Shown here piece by piece: positions 7,977 to 15,436 of a stretch of 32,180 nucleotides of DNA. Within the stretch, counting starts at the first letter, position 1; the number at the start of each line of letters is the position of its first letter. A model generated the notes under the pieces. That model did no database searches, was not told the origin of the DNA, and saw only the letters and a program-made list of their open reading frames with translations. A program made the position numbers and the translations under genes. The stretch is from Sandaracinaceae bacterium (lineage in GTDB: Bacteria; Myxococcota_A; Polyangia; Polyangiales; JAFGIB01), in the NCBI GenBank assembly GCA_017881055.1, contig JADGRF010000108.1, positions 1-32,180 of the forward strand, in the 5' to 3' direction.

Positions 7977-9160
7977 AGCGTCTCGTTCCGTTCGCGCTCG
8001 CGCTCGCGCTCGCGTACGTGTGCGGCTGCAGCGCGCGCGTTTCGGTGCTGCAGGCCAGCGCGCCTGAACGGGACGCCGCGACGGCGGACACGACGCTCGT
8101 GCGCGCCGGTCTTTGGCACACCTGCACGATCGAGAGCGGCGGGCTCGCGTGTTTCGGAGATAACGGCAGCGCACAGCTCGGACTCGGCGATAGCCAGGAG
8201 CGCAGCAATGCGACGCGCGTCGGCACGTTCAGCGACTGGCAATCCGTGGCGGCCGGACAACAACATACGTGCGGCATTCGTGCACCGGGCAAGCTCTACT
8301 GCTGGGGTGAGAACACCGTCGGGCAACTCGCGCTCGGCGATATGGACGCGCGCGACGAGCCCACGCTGGTGGTGGGCTTCGACGACTTCAGCGATCTTGC
8401 CTGCGGCGGGGACAACTGCTGCGCGCTGCGCACGGATCATTCGCTCTACTGTTGGGGCGATAACCTCGACGGGGCTGCCGGGCAGGGCGACAACGCAGGA
8501 GCGCGCGGAATCGTGACGCCGACCGTGGTTTTGATGGGGACTCAGCTCAAGCGCGTCTCGGTCGGGACCGGTCACAGCTGCGCCATTCGCGACGACGGTG
8601 CCTTGTTCTGTTGGGGGCGCACGATGAGTGGAAAAGGCGGGTCCGCCGGCATGAGAAACGCTCCCGCGCGCGATCCCAGCCAGCTTGGGACTGACACCGA
8701 CTGGCGCGAGATTGCAGTCGGTCAGCAGCACACCTGCGGCATTCGCGGCAGGGGCGACCTTTACTGCTGGGGCCGGAACGACTTCTTCGAGCTCGGCATC
8801 GGCTCGAGCTCGCCGGACGACACGCGGCTCTATGCCGTGCCCGTGCTCGTCGGTCGTGACGGCGATTGGTCCAGCGTCGCGCTCGGCGACTTTCACAGCT
8901 GCGCAATCAAGCGGGATGGCTCGCTGTTCTGCTTCGGGCGCGCGGCCGAGGGCCAGATCGGCACGGGCAGCACGAGCACGCCGATTGCCTTGCCCACGGC
9001 CGTTGCACCTGACCTGCGCTTCCGTCTGGTCACGCTCGGGAGCCTGCACACCTGCGGGCTCGACTCGCGCGGCAGCGTGTACTGTTGGGGGTCGAACAGC
9101 ACCGGGCAGTTGGGTTTGGGTGACACCGGCTCTCGCGACATGCCGACCAAGCTTCCTTGA
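7973..9160 (+). CDS. RCC1/BLIP-II repeat lipoprotein, seven-bladed propeller
   Basis: 395-residue exported protein. The TTG start at 7973 overlaps the preceding stop (TTGA) and gives MKRLVPFALALALAYVCGC, a lipoprotein-type signal. The mature protein consists of seven RCC1-like repeats, each about 50 residues, with the pattern HTCGI...LYCWG.N..GQLG.GD; I count HTCTI, HTCGI, NCCAL, HSCAI, HTCGI, HSCAI and HTCGL. Each repeat has one Cys in the first motif and one in the CWG/CFG motif, so seven intra-blade disulfides are possible. RCC1 propellers usually bind protein partners; here the likely location is the cell surface or periplasm. It is coupled to the genes before and after it in the ECF operon. 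Confidence 0.93.
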   Translation: MKRLVPFALALALAYVCGCSARVSVLQASAPERDAATADTTLVRAGLWHTCTIESGGLACFGDNGSAQLGLGDSQERSNATRVGTFSDWQSVAAGQQHTCGIRAPGKLYCWGENTVGQLALGDMDARDEPTLVVGFDDFSDLACGGDNCCALRTDHSLYCWGDNLDGAAGQGDNAGARGIVTPTVVLMGTQLKRVSVGTGHSCAIRDDGALFCWGRTMSGKGGSAGMRNAPARDPSQLGTDTDWREIAVGQQHTCGIRGRGDLYCWGRNDFFELGIGSSSPDDTRLYAVPVLVGRDGDWSSVALGDFHSCAIKRDGSLFCFGRAAEGQIGTGSTSTPIALPTAVAPDLRFRLVTLGSLHTCGLDSRGSVYCWGSNSTGQLGLGDTGSRDMPTKLP

Positions 9161-9183
9161 GCGACGTGGTACGCTGGCGACCC

Positions 9184-10446
9184 ATGTGCACCACTGCCCA
9201 TGCGCTCTGGGCCTGCTGCGTGCTGGTCGCTCTCGCGATCGGCTGCGGGAGCTCCTCGGGAGCACGACCCGGCGTCGACACCAGCGCCTTCGACGCGAGC
9301 ACGCACGCCGACGCTGCGCTCGCAGGCGACGCGGGCTCGGCGACTGGCGACGACGCAGGCAGCCGCGCCGCCAACAGCCAGCCGTTCGTGATGTTCGTGG
9401 TCGGCTCCTCGATCGCGATGGAGCGCCGCGCCTTGTGCACGTGCAAGACGACCGCGTGCAGCGAGTGCCTGCCGAATTGCAACGCGGGTGAGAAGAGCGC
9501 GTGGATCGAGCAGCTCGAAGCGCTCACCGGAACGTTCGGCGCAGGGCATTGCACGGCCCGTGCGCGCACCGCGAAGAACGGTGCGACCTACGACGTGGGC
9601 AGCTCCGTCGATTTTCACGCGCCATCGGCAACCGCCCAACGGAACGACGGAGTGCTCGATGCCTTCGCCAAGGTGGCGCGGCTCGGCCTCGCGACGTTCG
9701 ACGGTGTCGGCACGCTCGTGGGCATTTCTCCGCTCGTCTCCGAGGTCGCCTTCGATCGCGTGATGAGTCGCGATCTGCCCGGCATGTGGTCCTACGGTGG
9801 CCCCCGCGTAGGCGAAGCACTGCGCCGACGAGGCGATGGCACGTACGTGGGTCGGCTCGTCTTTCCAACCAGCCCGGACACGTACGCCATCGATACCGGC
9901 ATCCGCAGCGAGCTCGCCCTGGACGGTCCGCTGCGGGTGAGCTTCACGCGCGACATCCAGGCCGCGCTGCGCGACGAGCTGCTGCACACACGCACCTTCG
10001 GTAGCTCGCCGCTCGCCGCAGCGCTCGACGATCTCGACGAGTATCTGCGCTCGAGCACCGAGGCGCGGGCCTTCCGTGGCAAGCGCTACGTCGTCGTGCT
10101 CACGGGCGACGTTCCAGATGACGACTTCCGCTCGTATCACTGCGAATGCAACGGGTACTCCCTCGATCCGAACTACTGCGGTGATGGGGTCGATCCGAAG
10201 AAGCAGAGCTGTCCGTACCCGCTGCCGGCGGATGTCGCGAAGGAGCTGCGCTGTGGCGGCGATTCCACCTGTCAGCACGGCACCGTCGACAAGGTCTACG
10301 TGGTCGGCTTCGTGACGAAGGCCGCGCGTACGACGCTCGACGCCGTCGCGAAAGCGGGTGGCAGCGATCACGCGCGTGGCGCCACGAACGCACGGGAATT
10401 GCGCGACCAGCTGAGCGCAGTGCTCGCCGAGATCACCGCGCACTAG
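9184..10446 (+). CDS. vWA-like lipoprotein with degenerate metal site
   Basis: About 420 residues. ATG 9184 gives a short lipoprotein signal (MCTTAHALWACCVLVALAIGC); a TTG at 9157 that overlaps the previous stop is an alternative. After an Asp/Ala/Gly-rich linker the protein reads QPFVMFVVGSSIAMERR, which sits where vWA and PilY1-type proteins have V-D-x-S-x-S; the metal-binding Asp is replaced by Gly. Later SSPLAAALDDLDEYL and GKRYVVVLTGDVPDDDF match the vWA pattern of a second motif and the LTDG strand, here LTGD. Several Cys-rich loops (CTCKTTACSECLPNC) are present. Last gene of the ECF operon and convergent with a kinase remnant. Function unknown; surface display is inferred. Confidence 0.8.
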   Translation: MCTTAHALWACCVLVALAIGCGSSSGARPGVDTSAFDASTHADAALAGDAGSATGDDAGSRAANSQPFVMFVVGSSIAMERRALCTCKTTACSECLPNCNAGEKSAWIEQLEALTGTFGAGHCTARARTAKNGATYDVGSSVDFHAPSATAQRNDGVLDAFAKVARLGLATFDGVGTLVGISPLVSEVAFDRVMSRDLPGMWSYGGPRVGEALRRRGDGTYVGRLVFPTSPDTYAIDTGIRSELALDGPLRVSFTRDIQAALRDELLHTRTFGSSPLAAALDDLDEYLRSSTEARAFRGKRYVVVLTGDVPDDDFRSYHCECNGYSLDPNYCGDGVDPKKQSCPYPLPADVAKELRCGGDSTCQHGTVDKVYVVGFVTKAARTTLDAVAKAGGSDHARGATNARELRDQLSAVLAEITAH

Positions 10447-10447
10447 C

Positions 10448-11044
10448 TCAGAACGGATCGATCAGCTTCTCATCGTGAATTGGGTAGGCGTCGCCGTGTC
10501 GCTCGGCCGGTTCTGCGCCTGGGCGGGCACGACTCGGACGCAGCGGCTCGCTCGGCGCCGGCGTGATGCTGTCCACCGGCTGGCTCGAAGCCGCCGTCGG
10601 GGCAGCAGGCGTGACGCGGGCCGCGCTCGACGGCGTCACGGGCACTTCTGTGCTACACGCGCATGCGTCTGGCCCGCCGGGAGATCGGTCAGGCTCGCAG
10701 GCGTGGGCGCGGTGCCGAATGCCGGATCTTGGGTTCCAGCTGACTGGTGCGCGTCGAGGTCGGTCGGCGTGGGGGCATGCGGCGTGGCGCTCGGCGCGGT
10801 CGGCGTGGGGGCATGCGGCGTGGCGCTCGGCGCGCTCGGTGCCTGGGTCGCAGCTGCCGCGCTGACCACCGGAGGCGCAATCGGAGCGCTCGCCACGGGG
10901 GCGGCTGCGCTCTTCGTCGGGTTTGCGCGACCGAGCGACGTCGTAGATGCGAATCACGCATGGGTGGTTGATCGAGCCCGCGAGCTTGGCTTCGCGCAAA
11001 AACCGACGCTCGGCTTCTTCGTCGCCAGTCAGGTCCGCGTGCAT
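10448..11044 (-). pseudogene. Ser/Thr protein kinase remnant
   Basis: The start MHADLTGDEEAERRFLREAKLAGSINHPCVIRIYDVAR corresponds to the alpha-C helix to beta-5 region of a bacterial (Hanks-type) kinase: FLREAKLAGSINHP is diagnostic. The glycine loop and beta-3 lysine before it are absent, and the catalytic HRD and DFG parts are missing. Directly after YDVAR the coding signal moves to another frame (TKSAAAPVASAPIAPP..., Pro/Ala-rich as in kinase linkers, ending at 10636) and the last 70 residues, in the first frame again, form a Pro/Ser-rich tail ending IDPF. So a kinase gene has lost its start and catalytic core and carries at least two frameshifts. Convergent with the vWA-like gene one base away. 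Confidence 0.7.
10762..10833. repeat. 36-bp tandem duplication in kinase linker
   Basis: A 36-base unit starting GGTCGGCGTGGGGGCATGCG occurs twice in direct tandem (10762-10797 and 10798-10833). On the minus strand, in the frame of the Pro/Ala linker of the kinase remnant, it encodes the 12-residue unit APSATPHAPTPT twice. This indicates that the linker frame, not the longer overlapping frame, was once the translated one. Confidence 0.85.
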
Positions 11045-11081
11045 CGCACGGCTTGGCGCGCGCGTCTGGTGGGCTGCGTGC

Positions 11082-12236
11082 TCAGCGTGTCAGCGGTTTG
11101 CAGCCCGTGATCGGGGTGACCGTGAGCGTCGCCATGCGCAACGCATTGCAGGTCGTCGTGCACAGCTTCATCAGCTCCGGGCTCACCGTGGCGTCGAGGT
11201 ACCAGCCGTCCATTGTGCCGCAGGCCGTGTCGTTCGTGACGCGTGGCAGCTGCATGCTCTGGGTGCTGCCGACAGCTGCGAACGCCATGCCGATGCGCGT
11301 GGTGTCGGTCATGGCCGGCACGCTGTAATCACATGGCTGTGCCAGTCGCGTCACCTGACGCAACGAGTCTGCGGTGCCGTTGATGAAGTCGTTCGGGTTG
11401 ACCACGATCGGCGCCATCGTGCCGCCGGCCGATGCAATCGTGTCGAAGCCGCCGAGCGGGTCGCCAATCGTCACGCCAACGACGGGCAAGGTGGCGCGCA
11501 GCTCGAGCACGTAGGTCTCGACCGAGGGCGCGCTGCGAAAGCCCTGTTGAGCGGCTGCCGCGAGGTCGACCGTTTGGTACGGCGGGCAGAGATTTAGGTC
11601 CTGCGCGAACCCATCCGTGAGCAGCACGACGACTTGCTTGGCCTCGGGGTGCGCGTTCACGCGAGCTTTCTGGTACGCGATCCCGCCCTGCAGCGCGGGC
11701 AACGTCTCGGATGCACGTAACGTGTGCTGACCAAGCACCGACATGTCGATCGCGGGCGCGTTTTGCGGGATCGGTCCGACCGGCACGCTCGGGACCGCGT
11801 ACGACGCGCTGTCGCACTCGGTGCCGTAGTAGCGCAGACCGAAACCGATGTTCGCGCCGCGTGGATCGTTCGCAAAGCCGCGCACGCCCATGGCCGAGGC
11901 TTCCCACACGCCGGCCTGCAACGTGATGTTGCTGTCCATCATGACGTACATGTCGAGCGGATGCCGGCTCGCGGCCAATGCCGTGAACGTGCACGAGCTG
12001 CCGGTGGAGGGCAGCATCATGATCGGCATGTTGGAACCCCCGTCCGCCGCGCTGCCGGTCGATCCCGAGCCGGCGCTCGCTCCGGCGCCGCCGCTGTGCC
12101 CGGCGAACGACACCCCACTGCCTGGCGTCGTGCTGGGCGCCGAATACTCGCCGACCTTGCTCACCACACGCCCGCAACTCGCGAGAATGGGTAGACAAAT
12201 CATGCTCACCGCGAGAAGTTGAGTTGCGCGCGCCAC
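11082..12236 (-). CDS. vWA-like lipoprotein
   Basis: 384 residues from GTG 12236, chosen because GAAGG lies just upstream and the product starts with a complete lipoprotein signal ending ILASC. A Gly/Ser linker is followed by a vWA-type domain: LDMYVMMDSNITLQ fits the first metal motif (D-S-N-I-T for D-x-S-x-S), and KQVVVLLTDGFAQDLN fits the LTDG strand. TLPALQGGIAYQKARVNAHP fits the region that normally carries the conserved Thr. A Cys-containing C-terminal half (about 280-384) has no recognised family. It is divergent from a secreted barrel protein at 12292 with a 55-base shared upstream region. Likely an exported, metal-dependent binding protein; partner unknown. Confidence 0.85.
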   Translation of the reverse strand: MARATQLLAVSMICLPILASCGRVVSKVGEYSAPSTTPGSGVSFAGHSGGAGASAGSGSTGSAADGGSNMPIMMLPSTGSSCTFTALAASRHPLDMYVMMDSNITLQAGVWEASAMGVRGFANDPRGANIGFGLRYYGTECDSASYAVPSVPVGPIPQNAPAIDMSVLGQHTLRASETLPALQGGIAYQKARVNAHPEAKQVVVLLTDGFAQDLNLCPPYQTVDLAAAAQQGFRSAPSVETYVLELRATLPVVGVTIGDPLGGFDTIASAGGTMAPIVVNPNDFINGTADSLRQVTRLAQPCDYSVPAMTDTTRIGMAFAAVGSTQSMQLPRVTNDTACGTMDGWYLDATVSPELMKLCTTTCNALRMATLTVTPITGCKPLTR

Positions 12237-12291
12237 GCTACCTTCGTACCTAGCTCGCGTCTTCGCCGTGCACAAGCCGTCGCGAAGGGAC

Positions 12292-13353
12292 ATGACCCGC
12301 TTGATCTCACCGTTGTCGCGCGCTGCGTTTGGGTTGGCTGCGGCGCTGGCGTTTCTGCTGTGTGGCCCTGCAGGCGCGTGCGCGCAGGTCGGTGACGGCG
12401 CACAAGCGGCAGACATCCCGCTCGCGCAAGTCGTGCAGCTGGATGCGGGCGCTACCTGTCTCGAGATGGATCGCTTGACGCTGCGCATCACGCGCTGGCG
12501 CGAGCGGGACACCGTGGACGCCCGGATTCGCGTCGACGTGCACGGCGATGCGGCCTCGGCCAATCGGGTGTCGTTCACGGTGACCAAGCTCGGCGGCGCC
12601 AGCGCGCAGCGCACGCTCGCGAATGCGCCCGAGGATTGCGACGAGCTGCACTCGGCCGTCGCGCTCGCGATCGCGCTCTCGATCGACGCGACGCTGATCG
12701 ATCCTCGCGCCCAAAAAGAGGCCGAGCTGCCGGTGCCGGATGCGGCGGAGCCCGAGCACACGCCGCTCTTGCCGCCGCCCGCGCTGCTGCAACATCCCGA
12801 GCGATCGCGTCCCGCCGCGGAAGCGCCGATGCATCTCGAGCTCGGCCTGTTGATCGGGCCGAGCGTGCGCGTGCTGCGTGACACCACCCCAGCTTTTTCG
12901 CCGCGTCTTTGGTTCTCCCCGCTGCCGTGGTTCTCGCTCTCGCTGACGGGCTACGTCACGCATCTTGCGGAGCAGCGCGTCGGCACGACGCCTGGCGACG
13001 TCTCGAGCACGCTGGCGACGGGCGGTCTCGAAGCATGCTTCGGTGGTCAGCCGATCGAGCAGCTGGACCTGACCGGCTGCATCGGCGGTCGGCTCGGCGC
13101 GCTCCACAACAGAGGCACGGGCTTCACGCCCAACTTCACCACGACCAACGCCTGGAGCGCGATCAGCGGAGCGGTGCAGCTGCGTGCTTGGGTCGTACGG
13201 GAGGTCGCAGTCGGCGTCTCCATCGAGGGATTCGTTCCGCCCGCGGAGTATGTGATCCTTGTGCGAGGCGTTCGTGGCGCGGCCGATCAGTCCGCAGCCT
13301 TTCCACACTTCGGCCTACTCATAGCGATCGGGCCGGTATTCCGCTTTTTCTGA
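12292..13353 (+). CDS. Secreted N-domain/beta-barrel-like protein
   Basis: 353 residues from ATG 12292, preceded by GAAGGGAC; a GTG at 12268 is a weaker alternative. Signal peptide with hydrophobic core and cleavage after ACA (about residue 31). The N-terminal domain (about 35-150) ends with PEDCDELHSAVALAIALSID, a motif I associate with secreted proteins that neighbour ECF sigma genes in Polyangia. A Pro-rich linker precedes a barrel-like C-terminal half (LELGLLIGPSVRVLRD; WFSLSLTGYVTHLA) that ends in Phe, as outer-membrane barrels do. It lies 110 bases before the second sigma gene on the same strand and mirrors the gene at 6936 in layout. Function unknown. Confidence 0.82.
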   Translation: MTRLISPLSRAAFGLAAALAFLLCGPAGACAQVGDGAQAADIPLAQVVQLDAGATCLEMDRLTLRITRWRERDTVDARIRVDVHGDAASANRVSFTVTKLGGASAQRTLANAPEDCDELHSAVALAIALSIDATLIDPRAQKEAELPVPDAAEPEHTPLLPPPALLQHPERSRPAAEAPMHLELGLLIGPSVRVLRDTTPAFSPRLWFSPLPWFSLSLTGYVTHLAEQRVGTTPGDVSSTLATGGLEACFGGQPIEQLDLTGCIGGRLGALHNRGTGFTPNFTTTNAWSAISGAVQLRAWVVREVAVGVSIEGFVPPAEYVILVRGVRGAADQSAAFPHFGLLIAIGPVFRFF

Positions 13354-13463
13354 GCTTTTCGCGCGTTTTGCTCGCGCTTTCTGCGACATCGCCCCATGAT
13401 CTGGGCACCGACACTGACGGATCGGTCCGTGGCCCGCATTAACCACACAGGAGTGAAGGGGAC

Positions 13464-14030
13464 TTGTCGAACGACGGCCACCTGGACTCTGCGGAGTTGT
13501 TCCGCCGCTACGCCTCTTTCGTTGCCCACTTCCTGGTTCGGATGGGGGTGCCGCGGGGGGATATCGATGACGTGGTGCAAGACGTGTTTCTCGTCGCTCA
13601 TAGAAATGGTGGCTACATGCCGGGGCCGGCCAAGCCGACCACGTACCTGGCCGCCATCGCGTTTCGCGCTGCGACCACGCACCGTCGTAAGGGCCAAACA
13701 CGCTCGTTCGTGAAGGCGCAGGACGAAGTCGTCGAGCGCGCGGGTGACGAGCGCATGAGCCCCGAGCGCGACGCCGAACAGAAGCGTCAGCTCGCGATCT
13801 TGGATCGCGCGCTGGCAGCCTTGGATCCCGATAAGCGCGTGGTGTTCGTGATGGCCGAGCTGCAGGGTGAAACGGCGGTTTCGATCGCAGCGGGGCTTGG
13901 CATTCCCGTGGACACCGCGTATTCGCGTCTGCGCGCTGCACGACAGATTTTCCGAGAAGCCGCGAAGGCATTCATGGACGAGCCGTCAAAGAAATCGCCG
14001 GACTCGGTGCAACAGAGGGTCGGAACATGA
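13464..14030 (+). CDS. ECF-type RNA polymerase sigma factor
   Basis: 188 residues. TTG start at 13464 with AGGAGTGAAGGGG upstream. Region 2 is at about 10-75 (ELFRRYASFVAHFLVRMGVP, DIDDVVQDVFLVAHRN) and region 4 at about 110-170 (LDPDKRVVFVMAELQGETAV, GIPVDTAYSRLRAARQIF). The protein is clearly of a different ECF subgroup from the one at 5074: it is shorter, lacks the charged tail and has the PADKR-like turn DPDKR. The TGA stop overlaps the next ATG (ATGA at 14027), coupling it to its predicted anti-sigma factor. Confidence 0.94.
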   Translation: MSNDGHLDSAELFRRYASFVAHFLVRMGVPRGDIDDVVQDVFLVAHRNGGYMPGPAKPTTYLAAIAFRAATTHRRKGQTRSFVKAQDEVVERAGDERMSPERDAEQKRQLAILDRALAALDPDKRVVFVMAELQGETAVSIAAGLGIPVDTAYSRLRAARQIFREAAKAFMDEPSKKSPDSVQQRVGT

Positions 14031-15025
14031 AGAACCCCCAGACGCCCGACACCGTGTCTAACGCGACGGCGACCGATACCCCGATGTGGAACGACCCGAG
14101 CGAGCCCGCCTACGTGCGTGAGCTGCTGCATGCGGGTCGCACCGAGCCGCTCGGCTACGACGTGGCCCAGGGGTTGGCCAGGCATCTTGCGAACGTGCAG
14201 GCCGGTGCGCCGCTGCCCGACTGGGCGCAGGCGGCAGCCTCCGCTGCCGGTGCGGGTTCGAGCGCCTGGTTGAGCTGGCTCGTGTTGCCGGTGGTGGCAG
14301 CGACAGCTGCAACGGGTCTGTGGTTCGCCACGCATGCCAAGCATCCAGCAGTAGTGCAGTCCGCGCCCGTGGTGGTCGCCGTGGCGGCGCCGCAGCCGTC
14401 GGCAGTCGCCGCGCCCGCGCCTGCAGTCGCCGACGTTCCAGCTGCTCCGGCGATAGCGACGACGCCCGCGCACTCAGCTGCTTCCGGCCTGTTCGCGAAG
14501 CAGAATCGTCCGGCCCACAAGCTGGCGCGCAGCGCCGACGGCCCCGACTCTGCGAGCGCCAAGCAGCTCGATACCACCGCTGGCTCCAAGGCCAACATGG
14601 ACGCCACGGACAGGCTGATGAGCGCGCCGATCGCATCGCACTCCGTCGATCACGCGTCAGCGCCCGTTGCCGCGGAAACCAAGACCGCGGCTCACGAAGA
14701 GACGTCTGCGGTGGCTGCGCCTGCGCAGAAGACCGGAACCGTCAGCGAGTCGCGGCTCGAGCGCGAGATGCAGATGTTGGCCGTCGCGCAGCGTGTGCTG
14801 AGCTCGGATCCCGAGCGCGCACTGCGCTTGGCTCAGCAGGGCGAGCGTGAGTTTCCGCGCACGATGTTCTCCGCCGAGCGGCAGCAGCTGGGTCTCTTGG
14901 CCATGGTTAAGCTTGGCCGAATCGATGAAGCTCGCCGCATCGGAGCTCCGTTCCTTGCCAAATATCCGAATGCCCCGTGGAGCGCGCGGCTCCGTCGCGC
15001 TCTCGCTACCGGTCGTGCGGACTGA
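14027..15025 (+). CDS. Predicted anti-sigma membrane protein with TPR-like tail
   Basis: 332 residues, overlapping the sigma gene by four bases. The N-terminal 78 residues are soluble (PSEPAYVRELLHAGRTEPLGYD, LARHLANVQ) and would bind the sigma factor in the cytoplasm. One hydrophobic segment (about 81-100) follows. A long Ala/Pro-rich periplasmic linker leads to a helical C-terminal region (about 245-330: AQRVLSSDPERALRLAQQGEREFP, LGRIDEARRIGAPFLAKYPNAPW) of tetratricopeptide character. No FecR domain and no zinc-binding HxxxCxxC motif are seen, so it is not a classical ZAS anti-sigma. The role is inferred from position, topology and the parallel with the gene at 5730. Confidence 0.85.
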   Translation: MKNPQTPDTVSNATATDTPMWNDPSEPAYVRELLHAGRTEPLGYDVAQGLARHLANVQAGAPLPDWAQAAASAAGAGSSAWLSWLVLPVVAATAATGLWFATHAKHPAVVQSAPVVVAVAAPQPSAVAAPAPAVADVPAAPAIATTPAHSAASGLFAKQNRPAHKLARSADGPDSASAKQLDTTAGSKANMDATDRLMSAPIASHSVDHASAPVAAETKTAAHEETSAVAAPAQKTGTVSESRLEREMQMLAVAQRVLSSDPERALRLAQQGEREFPRTMFSAERQQLGLLAMVKLGRIDEARRIGAPFLAKYPNAPWSARLRRALATGRAD

Positions 15026-15067
15026 TTTGGCGTTATTGGCCGAAATCGTCTGACTGGAGTGACAGCC

Positions 15068-15161
15068 ATGCGTTCCTTTGTCTTCGGGGGTGCTTGCACT
15101 CTCGATGCCGCCTGCCGCAGCGGCTACTGCGAGATGTGAGCCTCCGCCCGTCTGCAAGTGA
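15068..15161 (+). pseudogene. Signal-peptide ORF broken by a G5 homopolymer
   Basis: ATG 15068 has CTGGAG nine bases upstream and begins MRSFVFG. In the given frame it stops after 23 codons at TGA. If the GGGGG run at about 15086-15090 is read as four G, the frame continues VLALSMPPAAAATARC and ends PPPVCK, stop at 15159-15161: a complete Sec signal peptide followed by a tiny Cys-containing peptide of about 30 residues in total. It lies 42 bases after the anti-sigma gene and 12 bases before a hairpin, so it is the end of the operon. It is either a truncated third gene of the ECF module or a real small secreted peptide with a slippery site or sequence error. Confidence 0.45.
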
Positions 15162-15173
15162 GGTAGCACCCGT

Positions 15174-15197
15174 GCGGAGCAGCCTTCGGCTCTCCGC
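15174..15197. terminator. Perfect hairpin after ECF operon, related to repeat at 1-58
   Basis: GCGGAG-c-AGCC-TTC-GGCT-CTCCGC forms a ten-pair stem with one bulged base and a three-base loop. Its first 20 bases match the reverse complement of the repeats at 1-24 and 35-58 with one mismatch. It lies 148 bases after the anti-sigma stop and 12 after the small broken ORF. There is no T-tract, so it may be a transcript-stabilising or palindromic intergenic element rather than an intrinsic terminator. Confidence 0.5.
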
Positions 15198-15292
15198 GCA
15201 GACCGACCTAGGGTTCTCGTGAGGCGGACTTGGCTCAGGCGAAGCCCCTTTTCGCGTTCTAGAGCACTAGAACAGGGGTATTCGGCTCCCTC

Positions 15293-15436
15293 CTAGAAGA
15301 AAGAGCATCTTCGGCGAAGAAAGAACCGCAACGGATGACGGATGCGCACGCCGCCCGCATCAAAGAGAGTGTAAGCCGTCTGCGGCACGAACCGCGTTCC
15401 CCTCGTTGCAGCAGACGGCTTCGATTTTTCAGCCAT
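15293..15436 (-). CDS. Possible 47-residue small ORF
   Basis: ATG 15436 is preceded by GGGGAG at a good distance, two bases after the TGA of another small ORF (15672-15439, starting MSANDAAADLRAQ). The product begins MAEKSKPSAATRGTR and ends in an Arg-rich stretch. Codon choice (many A/T third positions) differs from all confirmed genes here, and part of the ORF is occupied by the inverted repeat at 15373-15421. It has no recognised family. It could be foreign or chance; the ribosome site is the main argument for it. Confidence 0.2.
   Translation of the reverse strand: MAEKSKPSAATRGTRFVPQTAYTLFDAGGVRIRHPLRFFLRRRCSFF
15373..15429 (+). terminator. Inverted repeat with T-tract; terminator or sRNA end
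   Basis: AAGCCGTCTGC (15373-15383) and GCAGACGGCTT (15411-15421) are perfect reverse complements, separated by 27 bases, and followed after CGA by TTTTT (15425-15429). The stem and T-tract fit a plus-strand intrinsic terminator, although the loop is long. No plus-strand gene ends nearby, so it might end a small untranslated RNA. Confidence 0.4.

Noticed and set aside
7505-9265. Long minus-strand open frame (586 codons) opposite the barrel and RCC1 genes
   Set aside because: It is a shadow of high-GC codon use; the plus strand has signal peptides, RCC1 repeats and coupled starts.
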